Shown: positions 54,272 to 62,372 of the stretch, piece after piece
How positions within the stretch are numbered: the stretch's first letter is position 1
How the letters are laid out: each line of letters starts with the position of its first letter
NCBI GenBank assembly: GCA_049974865.1
Contig: JBNGCX010000017.1
Location: forward strand, 1-62,372
Direction: 5' to 3'
DNA length: 62,372 nt
Source: JAGSOU01 sp049974865
GTDB lineage: Bacteria; Pseudomonadota; Alphaproteobacteria; Rhodobacterales; Rhodobacteraceae
Notes under the pieces: generated by a model
Told to the model about the DNA's origin: nothing
Database searches by the model: none
Seen by the model: only the letters and a program-made list of their open reading frames with translations
Position numbers and translations under genes: made by a program

Positions 54272-54646
54272 ATGGAAGCAAGCCTTTATGACCGCCTGGG
54301 TGGCGCGGTCGGTGTCGCCGCGCTCGTCGACGATATTGTCGAAGCCCACATGCAGAACCCGGTGATCATGGCCAGGTTCATCCCCTATCGGGACGACCTG
54401 GAGCGCCTCGACGCGGTCAAGCAGCATCTGCGCGACTTCCTCGGCGCCGGAAGCGGCGGCCCCGAGGAATACACCGGGCGCAGCATGGCTGAAGCGCATC
54501 GCGGCATGAACGTCAACGCGCAGGAATACATGGCCGCGACAGACGACATCATGAAAACCCTGGAGCGCCACGACATCGACGAACAGACCCGCAAGGACGT
54601 TCTGGCGATCGCCTATTCGCTGAAGGACGAGATCATCCACGTCTAG
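54272..54646 (+). CDS. group I truncated hemoglobin
   Basis: 124 residues from ATG 54272 with GGGAGAGGA upstream. SLYDRLGGAVGVAALVDDIV is the helix-A/B start, VKQHLRDFLGAGSGGPEEYT contains the E7-region signature, and EAHRGMNVNAQEYMAATDDI carries the proximal His (F8). Such globins bind O2 or NO; with denitrification genes in the window, NO scavenging is plausible. Confidence 0.9.
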   Translation: MEASLYDRLGGAVGVAALVDDIVEAHMQNPVIMARFIPYRDDLERLDAVKQHLRDFLGAGSGGPEEYTGRSMAEAHRGMNVNAQEYMAATDDIMKTLERHDIDEQTRKDVLAIAYSLKDEIIHV

Positions 54647-54706
54647 CCGCCGGCCGGCCAGGACACAGGCGGTTGCCGGGCAGGCGCCTCCGGCCCGGCA
54701 GTGGCT

Positions 54707-55246
54707 TCAGCGCTTCTTGACGAACTTCGTGAGGATCACGATGCGCTGGCCCTCGACCCGGCCCTCGATCTGCTCCTCGTTGTCGGGCACCAGCGAGATG
54801 TTGCGCACGGCCGTGCCGCGCTTGGCGGTGAACCCCGCCCCCTTCACCGGCAGGTCCTTGACCAGGACCACCGTATCGCCCTGTGCCAGCACGGTGCCGT
54901 TGCTGTCGCGATGAACCACGCCCGAGGGCGCGCCGGCCTCGGCCCATTCCTGCACCTCCGGCTCCAAGTATAGCATGTCCAACGCCTCGGTCGCCCAGGC
55001 CTCGCCGGGCAGGCGCTTGAGCAGCCGCCAGGCCACGACCTGCACCGCGGGTACCTCGCTCCACATCGCGGATTGCAGGCAACGCAGGTGCTGCGGGTCC
55101 GGATCCCCGCCTGCCACCTGCGCGGCGCAGGTGGCGCAGAGCGCGACCTCGTCCTCGCGCGGGGCCACGGCCACCGCCGTCACGCCATCCGTGCTGCCGC
55201 ACAACTCACATGCGCCGCCGCTGCGGGCCATCAATGCCTCATCCAT
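54707..55246 (-). CDS. PhnA/YjdM-family zinc-ribbon protein
   Basis: 179 residues from ATG 55246 (MDEALMARSGGACELCGSTD). An N-terminal zinc ribbon uses CELCGS and CATC. The C-terminal domain has the PhnA motif HRDSNGTVLAQGDTVVLVKD, LPVKGAGFTAKRGTAVRNI and ILTKFVKK. The family was once linked to phosphonate use, but YjdM proteins are not required for that; function is unsettled. Confidence 0.9.
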   Translation of the reverse strand: MDEALMARSGGACELCGSTDGVTAVAVAPREDEVALCATCAAQVAGGDPDPQHLRCLQSAMWSEVPAVQVVAWRLLKRLPGEAWATEALDMLYLEPEVQEWAEAGAPSGVVHRDSNGTVLAQGDTVVLVKDLPVKGAGFTAKRGTAVRNISLVPDNEEQIEGRVEGQRIVILTKFVKKR

Positions 55247-55474
55247 TTCCGGGGTTCCTTTCGTGTAATCCGGCGCGACCCTAATGCGGATCGCACGCCG
55301 CCGCCAGTGTGACGAATTTCCTTGCAATCCCGCCCGAGAACCCCCATGTGCACTGCGCGACGTTATCTCTATCGACCCACTGTCTCCCTAACACGGCTTC
55401 AGTCACTCGATCGTGCACTGACTAAGCCGACCTGCCGCACTTCCGCGGGCAGGAACTATCTAGGAGACAGACGG

Positions 55475-55681
55475 ATGGCCAACGGCACCGTGAAATGGTT
55501 CAACGAAACTAAAGGCTACGGCTTCATCGCCCCCGAGGGCGGCAGCAAGGACGTGTTCGTGCACATCACCGCACTGGAACGCGCCGGCCTGCGCACCCTG
55601 GCTGACAACCAGAAAGTGACCTTCGACATCGAAGCCGGCCGTGACGGCCGCGAAAGCGCGACCAACATCCAGCTGGCCTAA
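55475..55681 (+). CDS. cold shock domain protein
   Basis: 68 residues from ATG 55475. RNP1 (KGYGFIAP) and RNP2 (VFVHI) are intact. It binds single-stranded RNA or DNA. A leader of over 100 nt with no gene precedes it, as is common for cold-regulated csp mRNAs, and a strong terminator follows. Confidence 0.96.
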   Translation: MANGTVKWFNETKGYGFIAPEGGSKDVFVHITALERAGLRTLADNQKVTFDIEAGRDGRESATNIQLA

Positions 55682-55703
55682 GCCCGCTTCGGATACGGAC
55701 GGA

Positions 55704-55729
55704 AAGGCGCCCCTCGGGGCGCCTTTTTT
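55704..55729 (+). terminator. intrinsic terminator of the cold shock gene
   Basis: AAGGCGCC and GGCGCCTT pair around CCTCGG-type loop bases, extended by CC/GG, followed by TTTTTT. Classic Rho-independent structure 22 bp after the stop codon. Confidence 0.92.
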
Positions 55730-55771
55730 CGTGCCTGCGGTCAGGATTTCATGACAAGGGCAGCGCCGGCC

Positions 55772-56200
55772 CTACGATCGGGCGAAAGCCTCGATATCGC
55801 GCGCAGGCCGGGCGCCGGCCAGGCGGGACGCCTCTCGCCCGTTCTTGAACAGGATCAGCGCCGGGATCCCGCGGATGTTGAACCGCACGGTGGCATCGGG
55901 GTTCGACTGGGTGTCGATCTTGGCCAGCCGCACCGCGGGCGATACCGCCTGCGCCGCCTTGGCGAATTCCGGCGCCATCATGCGGCACGGCCCGCACCAG
56001 GGCGCCCAAAGGTCCACCAGCAGCGGAATACCGTCGTTCTTGGCCGCCTTGAGCAGGGTCTTGAGGTCCAGTTCCCGCACCTTGCCGTCATTGAGCTTGG
56101 TGCCGCAGGTGCCGCATTTCGGCCCCGCGCCCAGCTTGTCCTCGGGCACCCGGTTGACGACGCCGCATTCCAGGCAGGTGAGCTTCACAGACTTGGCCAT
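55772..56200 (-). CDS. trxC: thioredoxin TrxC (thioredoxin 2)
   Basis: 142 residues from ATG 56200 with AAAGGAGG upstream. The N-terminal zinc finger (CLECG ... CGTCG, residues about 9-40) precedes the thioredoxin fold with the active site WAPWCGPCRMM. The zinc-binding extension distinguishes TrxC from TrxA. It reduces disulfides in the cytoplasm, often under oxidative stress. Confidence 0.95.
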   Translation of the reverse strand: MAKSVKLTCLECGVVNRVPEDKLGAGPKCGTCGTKLNDGKVRELDLKTLLKAAKNDGIPLLVDLWAPWCGPCRMMAPEFAKAAQAVSPAVRLAKIDTQSNPDATVRFNIRGIPALILFKNGREASRLAGARPARDIEAFARS

Positions 56201-56305
56201 CCCGGCCTCCTTTGACATTCGCGTTTTGGAATATATTGGCTTGCGCCCCCCGGGCCGCAAGCCCATTCTGAGACCGGATCGGCGACAAGAGGCAAGAGGC
56301 CGCGG

Positions 56306-56488
56306 ATGACCCCCTGGAAAGACCTTTCCCCCGCGCAACAGCTCGAACTGCGCGAGGCGTATAATGCCAGCCCTGACTGCCTGACCGGAACCTGTTCGCT
56401 GGAGGTCAAGCTGGCCCGATTCACCGAATGGCTGGCCGGGCGCGGCGTGCAATTCACCGAAGACGACCTGCGCCCGCCGCGGACGTGA
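56306..56488 (+). CDS. 60-residue conserved hypothetical protein
   Basis: Starts 106 bp from trxC, divergent. The sequence WKDLSPAQQLELREAYNASP and TGTCSLEVKLARFTEWLAGR is a compact helical protein with two cysteines (DCLTGTC). No family recognised. The following dehydrogenase begins 38 bp later. Confidence 0.6.
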   Translation: MTPWKDLSPAQQLELREAYNASPDCLTGTCSLEVKLARFTEWLAGRGVQFTEDDLRPPRT

Positions 56489-56526
56489 TAGGCTCCCCGG
56501 GGCAGGAATCAGCCGCGGGGAAAAAC

Positions 56527-57480
56527 ATGAAAGCCGCGATCAGCGAGCGCTATGGCGGGCCGGAGGTTGTTTCGGTGCGCGACGTGCCCCGCCCCGAGCC
56601 TGCCCCGGGCGAGATCCTGGTCCGGGTCGAGGCCTCGACCGTCAGCCGCAGCGATTGCGGCATGCTGCGCGCCCACCCCTTCTTCATGCGCCTTTCAAGC
56701 GGCCTGTTCCGACCCAAGCTGAAGATCCTGGGGATGGATTTCGCCGGCACGGTGGCAAAGACGGGTGCAAAGGTCGCGGATTTTCGGCCGGGTGACCGTG
56801 TCTTCGGCATGTCCCCGCGCCGCTACGGCACACATGCCGAATTCCTGTGCATGCCCGAGAAGGGAGAGATCGCCCATATCCCCGCCGAGTTGCCCTGCGA
56901 CAAGGCCGTGGTGTGCGAAGGAGCGTGGTACGCGAACTCCACCATCCGCAAGCTCGCCCCGGGGCAGAGGCTGCTGGTCTACGGCGCCTCGGGGGCCATC
57001 GGCACGGCGGCAGTCCAGCTGGCCAAGGCGCGGGACATCCAGGTCACCGCCGTCGTGGCGACGCGCCACGTCGACTTGGCGCGCAGCCTGGGGGCGGACA
57101 GGATCATCGACTACACCACTGAGGATTTCACCCAAATCCCTGACCGGTTCGACATCGTCTTCGATGCGGTGGGCAAGGAAAGCTATTTCCGCTGCCGCAA
57201 GCTGTTGAAACCCGGTGGCGCGTTCTGCAGCACGGATCTCGGCCCGGGCTGGTCGAATGTTGTGCTGACGCTGTGGAACACGCTGACCGGGCGTAAGCGG
57301 GTGGATATCCCGCTCCCGACCGAGGGCCCCGCCTTCGTGGCGGAGATGGGCGCGCTGCTCGGGGAGGGGCGGTTTCACGGCGTGTTCAACCGCAGCTATC
57401 CGCTGGACGCCATCGCCGAGGCTTACCGCTATGTGGAGACCGGGCAGAAGACCGGGATCGTGGTGCTCAGGCTGACCTGA
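56527..57480 (+). CDS. NAD(P)-dependent alcohol dehydrogenase / quinone oxidoreductase (MDR)
   Basis: 317 residues from ATG 56527. MDR features: GPEVVSVRDVPRPEPAPGEI, GMDFAGTVAKTGAKVADFRP then GDRVFGM, and the nucleotide fold LLVYGASGAIGTAAVQLAK. Zinc-ligand cysteines are not evident, so it resembles zinc-independent quinone reductases. Substrate unknown. Confidence 0.9.
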   Translation: MKAAISERYGGPEVVSVRDVPRPEPAPGEILVRVEASTVSRSDCGMLRAHPFFMRLSSGLFRPKLKILGMDFAGTVAKTGAKVADFRPGDRVFGMSPRRYGTHAEFLCMPEKGEIAHIPAELPCDKAVVCEGAWYANSTIRKLAPGQRLLVYGASGAIGTAAVQLAKARDIQVTAVVATRHVDLARSLGADRIIDYTTEDFTQIPDRFDIVFDAVGKESYFRCRKLLKPGGAFCSTDLGPGWSNVVLTLWNTLTGRKRVDIPLPTEGPAFVAEMGALLGEGRFHGVFNRSYPLDAIAEAYRYVETGQKTGIVVLRLT

Positions 57481-57505
57481 GCACCACCTTCTTTGAGGGG
57501 GCCGG

Positions 57506-60355
57506 TTACTCGGCCGCCTCGGCGTAGTCCTCGACCGGCGGGCAGGTGCAGACCAGATGCCGGTCGCCGTAGACGTTGTCCACGCGGCCCACCGGCGGCC
57601 AGTACTTGTCCACCCGGAACGCACCCGGCGGGAAGCAGCCCTGTTCGCGGCTGTAGGGCCGGTCCCAGTCCGCCACCAGGTCGCCCACGGTGTGCGGGGC
57701 GTTCTTCAGCGGGTTGTTCTCGGCGTCCATCTCGCCTGCCTCGACGGCGCGTATCTCGTCGCGGATCGCCAGCATCGCCTCGATGAAGCGATCGAGCTCG
57801 GCCTTGGTCTCCGACTCCGTGGGCTCCACCATCAGGGTGCCGGCAACCGGCCAACTCATGGTGGGGGCGTGGAAGCCGCAGTCCATCAGCCGCTTCGCGA
57901 TGTCGTCCACCGTCACGTGTGCGCTGTCGGAAAAGGGGCGGGTGTCCAGGATGCATTCATGCGCAACCCGGCCATTGCGCCCCTTGAACAGCACGTCATA
58001 GGCGCCTTCCAGCCGCTTGGCGATGTAGTTGGCGTTCAGGATCGCCACCTTGGTGGCCTGGGTCAGCCCCGCCCCGCCCATCGCCAGGCAATAGGCGTAG
58101 GAGATCAGCAGGATCGATGCCGAACCATAGGGCGTGGCCGAGACCGGCCCCTCTTCCCCGCCCGTCTCGGGGTGACCGGGCAGGAATGGCGCGAGATGCG
58201 ACTTGACCCCGATCGGCCCCATGCCGGGGCCGCCGCCGCCATGCGGGATGGCGAAGGTCTTGTGCAGGTTCAGGTGGCTGACGTCCGAGCCGATCTCGCC
58301 GGGCTTGGCCAGCCCCACCATCGCGTTGAGGTTGGCCCCGTCCATATAGACCTGGCCGCCGTGCTTATGCGTGATCTCGCAGACCTCGCGCACGGTTTCC
58401 TCGAACACGCCGTGGGTCGAGGGATAGGTGATCATGCAGGCGGCGAGCTTGTCGCCCGCGGCCTCGGCCTTGGCGCGGAAATCCTCGAGGTCGATATCGC
58501 CGTTCTCGGCCGATTTCACCACCACGACCTTCATGCCCGCCATATGGGCCGAGGCCGGGTTGGTGCCATGGGCCGAGGTCGGGATCAGGCAAACGTCGCG
58601 ATGCGTCTCACCGCGCGAGCGGTGATAGGCGGCGATGGTCAGCAGGCCGGCATATTCGCCCTGCGCGCCCGAGTTGGGCTGCATCGACATCGCGTCATAG
58701 CCGGTGGCCTGGCACAGGATGTCCGACAGCTCTTCGACAAGCTGGGCGTAGCCCTGCGCCTGCTCGACGGGGGCGAAGGGATGCAGGTCGGCGAACTCGC
58801 GCCAGCTGATCCCGGCCATTTCGACGGCGGCGTTGAGCTTCATGGTGCAGGAACCCAGCGGGATCATCGCCCGGTCGAGCGCCAGGTCGCGGTCGGCCAG
58901 ACGGCGCATGTAGCGCATCATCTCGGTCTCGGCGCGGTTCATGTGGAAGACGGGGTGGGTCAGATACTCGCTTTCGCGCAGCAGGCCCTCGGGGATGCGA
59001 TATTGCGCGTCCCCGCCCACGTCCTTCTTGTCCATGCCGAAGGCCCGCCACAGCGCCTCGATCGTCGCGGGGCGGGTGGTTTCGTCCAGCGCGATGCCCA
59101 GCTTGGTGGTGCCGATCTTGCGCAGGTTGATCCGCTCGGCCTGGGCGGCGTTGTAGATCACGCCCTGCATCGGGCCCACATCGACGGTGAAGGTGTCGAA
59201 GAACTCGGCGGGTTCGACCTTGAACCCGGCCTCTTCCAGGCCGCGCGCGGTGCGCACCGCCTTGCGGTGGATGCGCTGCGCAATGGCCTTCAGCCCCTTG
59301 GGCCCGTGGAACACGGCGTAGAATCCGGCCATCACCGCCAGCAGCGCCTGCGCGGTGCAGACGTTGGAGGTCGCCTTTTCGCGGCGGATGTGCTGCTCGC
59401 GCGTCTGCAAAGCCAGCCGGTAGGCCTTCTCGCCGTGCGAGTCGACGGAGACCCCCACGATCCGGCCCGGCATCGCCCGTTTATGCGCGTCGTGGCAGGC
59501 CATGTAGGCCGCGTGCGGCCCGCCATAGCCCAACGGCACGCCGAACCGCTGGGTCGATCCCACGGCGATATCGGCCCCCATCGCGCCCGGCTCCTTCAAG
59601 AGCGTCAGCGCCATCGGGTCGGCCACCACGATGCCCAGCGCCTTGGCCGCGTGCAGCGCGGCGATCGGGTCGGTGAAGTCGCGCAAATGCCCGTAGGTGC
59701 CCGGACACTGGAAGATCGCGGCGAAGACCGCCTCGGGATCCAGATCCTCGGGCGCGCCCACGATCACCTCGATGCCCAGCGGCGCTGCGCGGGTCTTCAT
59801 CACCGCGATGTTCTGCGGGTGGCAGTTCTCGTCGACGAAGAAGCCCTTGGCCTTCGACTTCGCCACCCGCTGCGCCATGGTCATCGCCTCGGCGCAGGCG
59901 GTGGCCTCGTCCAGCAGCGAGGCGTTGGCGATTTCCAGCCCGGTCAGGTCGCTGACCATGGTCTGGAAGTTCAGCAGCGCCTCCAGGCGGCCCTGGGAAA
60001 TCTCGGGCTGGTAGGGCGTGTAGGCCGTGTACCAGGCCGGGTTCTCCAGGATGTTCCGCTGGATCGCGGGCGGCGTCACCGTGCCGTAGAAGCCCTGCCC
60101 GATCATGGTCGAGTAGACCTCGTTCTTCTTGGCCACCTGGCGCAGGTGCCACAAAAGCTCGCGCTCGGATTTCGGCTTGCCGAATTCCAGGGGCTCGGCC
60201 TGGCGGATGCTTTTCGGAACGGTCTCGTCGATCAGCTGGTCCAGGCTGTCGACCCCCAGCACCTCGAACATTTCGGCCATTTCCTCGGGCGAGGGGCCGA
60301 TATGCCGCCGGTTGGCGAAGTCGTAGGGGAGGTAATCGGTGGGCTGATAGGGCAT
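57506..60355 (-). CDS. gcvP: glycine dehydrogenase (aminomethyl-transferring), P-protein
   Basis: 949 residues, single-chain type. The PLP-binding Lys is in SHLNLHKTFAIPHGGGGPGM, with GQVYMDGANLNAMVGL just before. It decarboxylates glycine and passes the aminomethyl group to the H-protein lipoyl arm. Third gene of gcvTHP, 12 bp after gcvH. Confidence 0.98.
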   Translation of the reverse strand: MPYQPTDYLPYDFANRRHIGPSPEEMAEMFEVLGVDSLDQLIDETVPKSIRQAEPLEFGKPKSERELLWHLRQVAKKNEVYSTMIGQGFYGTVTPPAIQRNILENPAWYTAYTPYQPEISQGRLEALLNFQTMVSDLTGLEIANASLLDEATACAEAMTMAQRVAKSKAKGFFVDENCHPQNIAVMKTRAAPLGIEVIVGAPEDLDPEAVFAAIFQCPGTYGHLRDFTDPIAALHAAKALGIVVADPMALTLLKEPGAMGADIAVGSTQRFGVPLGYGGPHAAYMACHDAHKRAMPGRIVGVSVDSHGEKAYRLALQTREQHIRREKATSNVCTAQALLAVMAGFYAVFHGPKGLKAIAQRIHRKAVRTARGLEEAGFKVEPAEFFDTFTVDVGPMQGVIYNAAQAERINLRKIGTTKLGIALDETTRPATIEALWRAFGMDKKDVGGDAQYRIPEGLLRESEYLTHPVFHMNRAETEMMRYMRRLADRDLALDRAMIPLGSCTMKLNAAVEMAGISWREFADLHPFAPVEQAQGYAQLVEELSDILCQATGYDAMSMQPNSGAQGEYAGLLTIAAYHRSRGETHRDVCLIPTSAHGTNPASAHMAGMKVVVVKSAENGDIDLEDFRAKAEAAGDKLAACMITYPSTHGVFEETVREVCEITHKHGGQVYMDGANLNAMVGLAKPGEIGSDVSHLNLHKTFAIPHGGGGPGMGPIGVKSHLAPFLPGHPETGGEEGPVSATPYGSASILLISYAYCLAMGGAGLTQATKVAILNANYIAKRLEGAYDVLFKGRNGRVAHECILDTRPFSDSAHVTVDDIAKRLMDCGFHAPTMSWPVAGTLMVEPTESETKAELDRFIEAMLAIRDEIRAVEAGEMDAENNPLKNAPHTVGDLVADWDRPYSREQGCFPPGAFRVDKYWPPVGRVDNVYGDRHLVCTCPPVEDYAEAAE

Positions 60356-60367
60356 CTAGGGCTCCGC

Positions 60368-60727
60368 TTACTCGATAAAGGCTTTGTAGGCCTCTTCATC
60401 CATGAAGTCGTCGAGCGCCGACATGTCCTCGACCTTCATCTTGAAGAACCAGGCGTCGCCCAGCGGGTCATCGTTGACCAGCGCGGGGTTGTCGACCAGC
60501 GCGTCGTTCACCTCGACGATCTCGCCGTCCACCGGCGCCAGGATGTCGGAGGCGGCCTTGACCGATTCGATCACCACGATCTCGTCGTCCTTGGACACGG
60601 TGGTGCCCGGCTCGGGCAGTTCCACGAACACCACGTCGCCCAACTGGGTCGCGGCATGGTCGGTGATGCCCACCACGACAAGGTCATCCTCGACGCGGAG
60701 CCATTCGTGTTCTTCGGTGTATTTCAT
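60368..60727 (-). CDS. gcvH: glycine cleavage system H-protein
   Basis: 119 residues, biotinyl/lipoyl domain. Lipoyl-Lys57 is in VVIESVKAASDILAPVDGEI. It shuttles the aminomethyl group between P-, T- and L-proteins. It lies 11 bp after gcvT. Confidence 0.98.
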   Translation of the reverse strand: MKYTEEHEWLRVEDDLVVVGITDHAATQLGDVVFVELPEPGTTVSKDDEIVVIESVKAASDILAPVDGEIVEVNDALVDNPALVNDDPLGDAWFFKMKVEDMSALDDFMDEEAYKAFIE

Positions 60728-60738
60728 CTTGCTGTCCC

Positions 60739-61869
60739 TCAGCGTTTGTAGGTGGATGGACGGAACGGCAGCGCCGTGACGGTGGCCGGCAGGCGCTTGC
60801 CACGCACCTCACCGTAAATCGTTGTGCCCTCGGCGGCCAGCGCGGCGGGCACATAGCCCATCGACATCGGCCCCTCGATCGACGGGCCAAAGGCGCCCGA
60901 GGTGACCTCGCCGATGGGCGCGCCGCCCTCGGCGTCGGCGAAGAGCGGCGTGTGCGCCCGCATCGGCGCGCGCCCCTCGGGGCGCAGGCCCACGCGCTGC
61001 CGCGCCGGGCCCTCGGCCAGTTCCTTGAGGATGCGGTCCGCGCCGGGGAAGCCGCCCTCGCGCGCGCCGCCCGCGCGGCGGGCCTTCTGGATCGCCCAGG
61101 TCAGCGACGCCTCGACCGGCGAGGTGGTCTCGTCGATGTCGTTGCCGTAAAGGCAGAGGCCCGCCTCCAGCCGCAGGCTGTCGCGCGCGCCCAGCCCGAT
61201 GGGCTGCACCGCCTCGTTCGCCAGCAGGGCGCGGGCCAACGCCTCGACCTGATCGCCGGCCACGGAAATCTCGAACCCGTCCTCGCCGGTATAGCCCGAG
61301 CGCGAGATCCACAGCTCTCCGAACTCCGAGGCCATCACGGCCACATCCATGAATTTCATCTCCGCCACGCCCGGCACCAGCGCCTCCAGCGCCGTCTCGG
61401 CCGCGGGGCCTTGCAGGGCGAGCAGCGCGCGGTCGGTGATTTCCTCGATCTCGCAGCGATCCGACAGGTTGGCCTTCAGATGCGCGATATCGGCCTCTTT
61501 GCAGGCGGCGTTGACCACGAGGAACAGGTGGTCGCCGCGGTTGGCGACCATCAGGTCGTCGAGGATCCCGCCCTGATCGTTGGTGAACATGGCATAGCGC
61601 TGGCGGCCCTCTTTCAGTTCCAGCAGCGCCACGGGGACCAGCGTCTCAAGCGCCAGCGCGGCATCGGCCACATCGCCCGACTTCGCCCGCAGGTTCACCT
61701 GCCCCATGTGGCTGACATCGAACAGCCCCGCCTGGGCCCGGCAATGCAGGTGTTCCTTCATCACCCCCAGCGGGTATTGCACGGGCATCTCGTAGCCTGC
61801 GAAAGGCACCATCTTGGCGCCCAGTTCGATGTGAAGATCGTAAAGCCCCGTCCGCTTCAGTTCCGACAT
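60739..61869 (-). CDS. gcvT: glycine cleavage system aminomethyltransferase, T-protein
   Basis: 376 residues. KMVPFAGYEMPVQYPLGVMK, GLFDVSHMGQ and GYTGEDGFEI are GcvT signatures; it forms methylene-tetrahydrofolate and ammonia. First gene of the operon, with GGGG before ATG 61869 and a glycine riboswitch upstream. Confidence 0.98.
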   Translation of the reverse strand: MSELKRTGLYDLHIELGAKMVPFAGYEMPVQYPLGVMKEHLHCRAQAGLFDVSHMGQVNLRAKSGDVADAALALETLVPVALLELKEGRQRYAMFTNDQGGILDDLMVANRGDHLFLVVNAACKEADIAHLKANLSDRCEIEEITDRALLALQGPAAETALEALVPGVAEMKFMDVAVMASEFGELWISRSGYTGEDGFEISVAGDQVEALARALLANEAVQPIGLGARDSLRLEAGLCLYGNDIDETTSPVEASLTWAIQKARRAGGAREGGFPGADRILKELAEGPARQRVGLRPEGRAPMRAHTPLFADAEGGAPIGEVTSGAFGPSIEGPMSMGYVPAALAAEGTTIYGEVRGKRLPATVTALPFRPSTYKR

Positions 61870-61939
61870 ATGCGTCCCCTTAGTCGCCGGCCCGATATGC
61901 GCCCGGCATCGTTGTCGCGGCCTTCGGCCGCCCGAATCG

Positions 61940-62097
61940 ATGCCCCCTCTGTCCGGTCGCCTGAGAACGCTATCCCTTCGGCGGGCGCCTTTTGCGCGCC
62001 TCTCTCCAGAGTGTCTGACACCGCAAAGGTCCTTCGGCCTGAGAGTTTACCGGGGCGGTTGCTCCTTCGGCACCGGGCAAGCCCGGATTCTCCCTTC
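61940..62097 (-). ncRNA. tandem glycine riboswitch upstream of gcvT
   Basis: On the minus strand two aptamers are recognisable. The first has GGAGA, GCCGAAGGAGCAA and CTCTCAGGCCGAAGGACC; the second has GGAGAGAGG, CGCCGAAGGGATAGC and TTCTCAGGCGACCGGACAGA. This is the conserved gcvT-type double aptamer, which turns on glycine cleavage when glycine is high. Bounds are approximate. Confidence 0.93.
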
Positions 62098-62178
62098 GCG
62101 GATGGCGCGGACCCTATGCGAAGCGCCGCTTTCAGGCAAGGGGTTGCGTTCTGCCCGCGAGCCCCCAAATTGAGGGCC

Positions 62179-62372
62179 ATGCAAGACCCGTTCTTTTTCG
62201 GCTACGGCTCGCTCGTGAACCGGGCGACGCACGACTATCCCTCCCCCTACCACGCCAGCGTCAAGGGCTGGCGCCGGGCCTGGCGCGGCACAAGGCTGCG
62301 CAAGGTGGCCTACCTCACCGTCGTCCCCGCCCATGGCGAGGAGATCGACGGGCTGATCGCCGCCGTGCCCGG
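62179..62372 (+). CDS. gamma-glutamylcyclotransferase-like (AIG2/ChaC-type) protein, 3'-truncated
   Basis: Begins at ATG 62179 and runs off the window after 64 residues. MQDPFFFGYGSLVNRATHDY contains the YGSL motif of the GGCT fold, and KGWRRAWRGTR continues it. It could be a glutathione- or peptide-gamma-glutamyl cyclotransferase; the catalytic Glu lies beyond the window. Confidence 0.8.
   Translation, partial: MQDPFFFGYGSLVNRATHDYPSPYHASVKGWRRAWRGTRLRKVAYLTVVPAHGEEIDGLIAAVP

Overview
The window is a high-GC chromosomal segment of an alphaproteobacterium, almost certainly a Rhodobacterales (Roseobacter/Paracoccus-like) species. The basis is the TRAP and polar amino-acid transport clusters, a Tat-dependent nosRZDFYLX operon, and a housekeeping block with hisD, UPF0262, infA, maf, RNase E/G, yacG, DUF2948 and murA in the compact order typical of that group. 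No 16S or species-level marker is present, so this is inference.

Region 1 (1-12.0 kb) is catabolic. It holds a 5'-truncated LysR regulator; a polysaccharide-deacetylase-like hydrolase, an isochorismatase-like amidohydrolase and an MmgE/PrpD protein in overlapping order; a second LysR gene; and a leftward TRAP transporter operon (dctPQM) ending in a second MmgE/PrpD gene. Next come an internally deleted remnant of a PLP-dependent lyase, an M24 peptidase and an Asp/Glu-racemase-like protein. Region 2 (12-20 kb) has a sulfotransferase-like gene and a leftward amino-acid ABC operon with a C45 hydrolase and an RpiR regulator. A class III aminotransferase diverges from it across a palindromic operator and is followed by remnants of a beta-keto-acid cleavage enzyme and an IS256-type transposase. 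Region 3 (20-29.3 kb) is a complete nitrous oxide reductase operon with an NsrR-type repressor gene upstream and a perfect FNR/NnrR box before nosR.

Region 4 (30.2-45.0 kb) is an integrated mobile island. It is bounded by 47-bp direct repeats of the 3' part of tRNA-Phe(GAA); the intact tRNA is at the right end, and an older broken integrase lies just outside the left repeat. It encodes a P4-type integrase, an orphan protein, an AlpA-like regulator, a primase-like and a RecA-fold replication protein followed by GGTAACC inverted repeats, a small membrane protein, a GIY-YIG nuclease divergent from a restriction controller (C) protein across a canonical C-box, a small basic protein, and hsdM-hsdS-[TIR]-hsdR. 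The TIR protein is of the CAP12/Pycsar-effector type and sits inside the type I restriction operon, with no nucleotide cyclase, ThsA or other Thoeris partner. The integrase and hsd-side promoters share a palindromic operator at identical spacing. This composite defence module is the most interesting part of the window.

Region 5 (45-62.4 kb) is core genome: yacG, RNase E/G, maf, infA, nitrilase-family hydrolase, GNAT, phosphatase, UPF0262 and hisD leftward; a small c-type cytochrome with an FNR-like box; DUF2948, murA and a 48-residue basic protein; tRNA-Thr; a broken HxlR regulator; a truncated hemoglobin; PhnA-like protein; cold shock protein; TrxC; an MDR dehydrogenase; and gcvTHP behind a tandem glycine riboswitch. 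The window ends inside a gamma-glutamylcyclotransferase-like gene.
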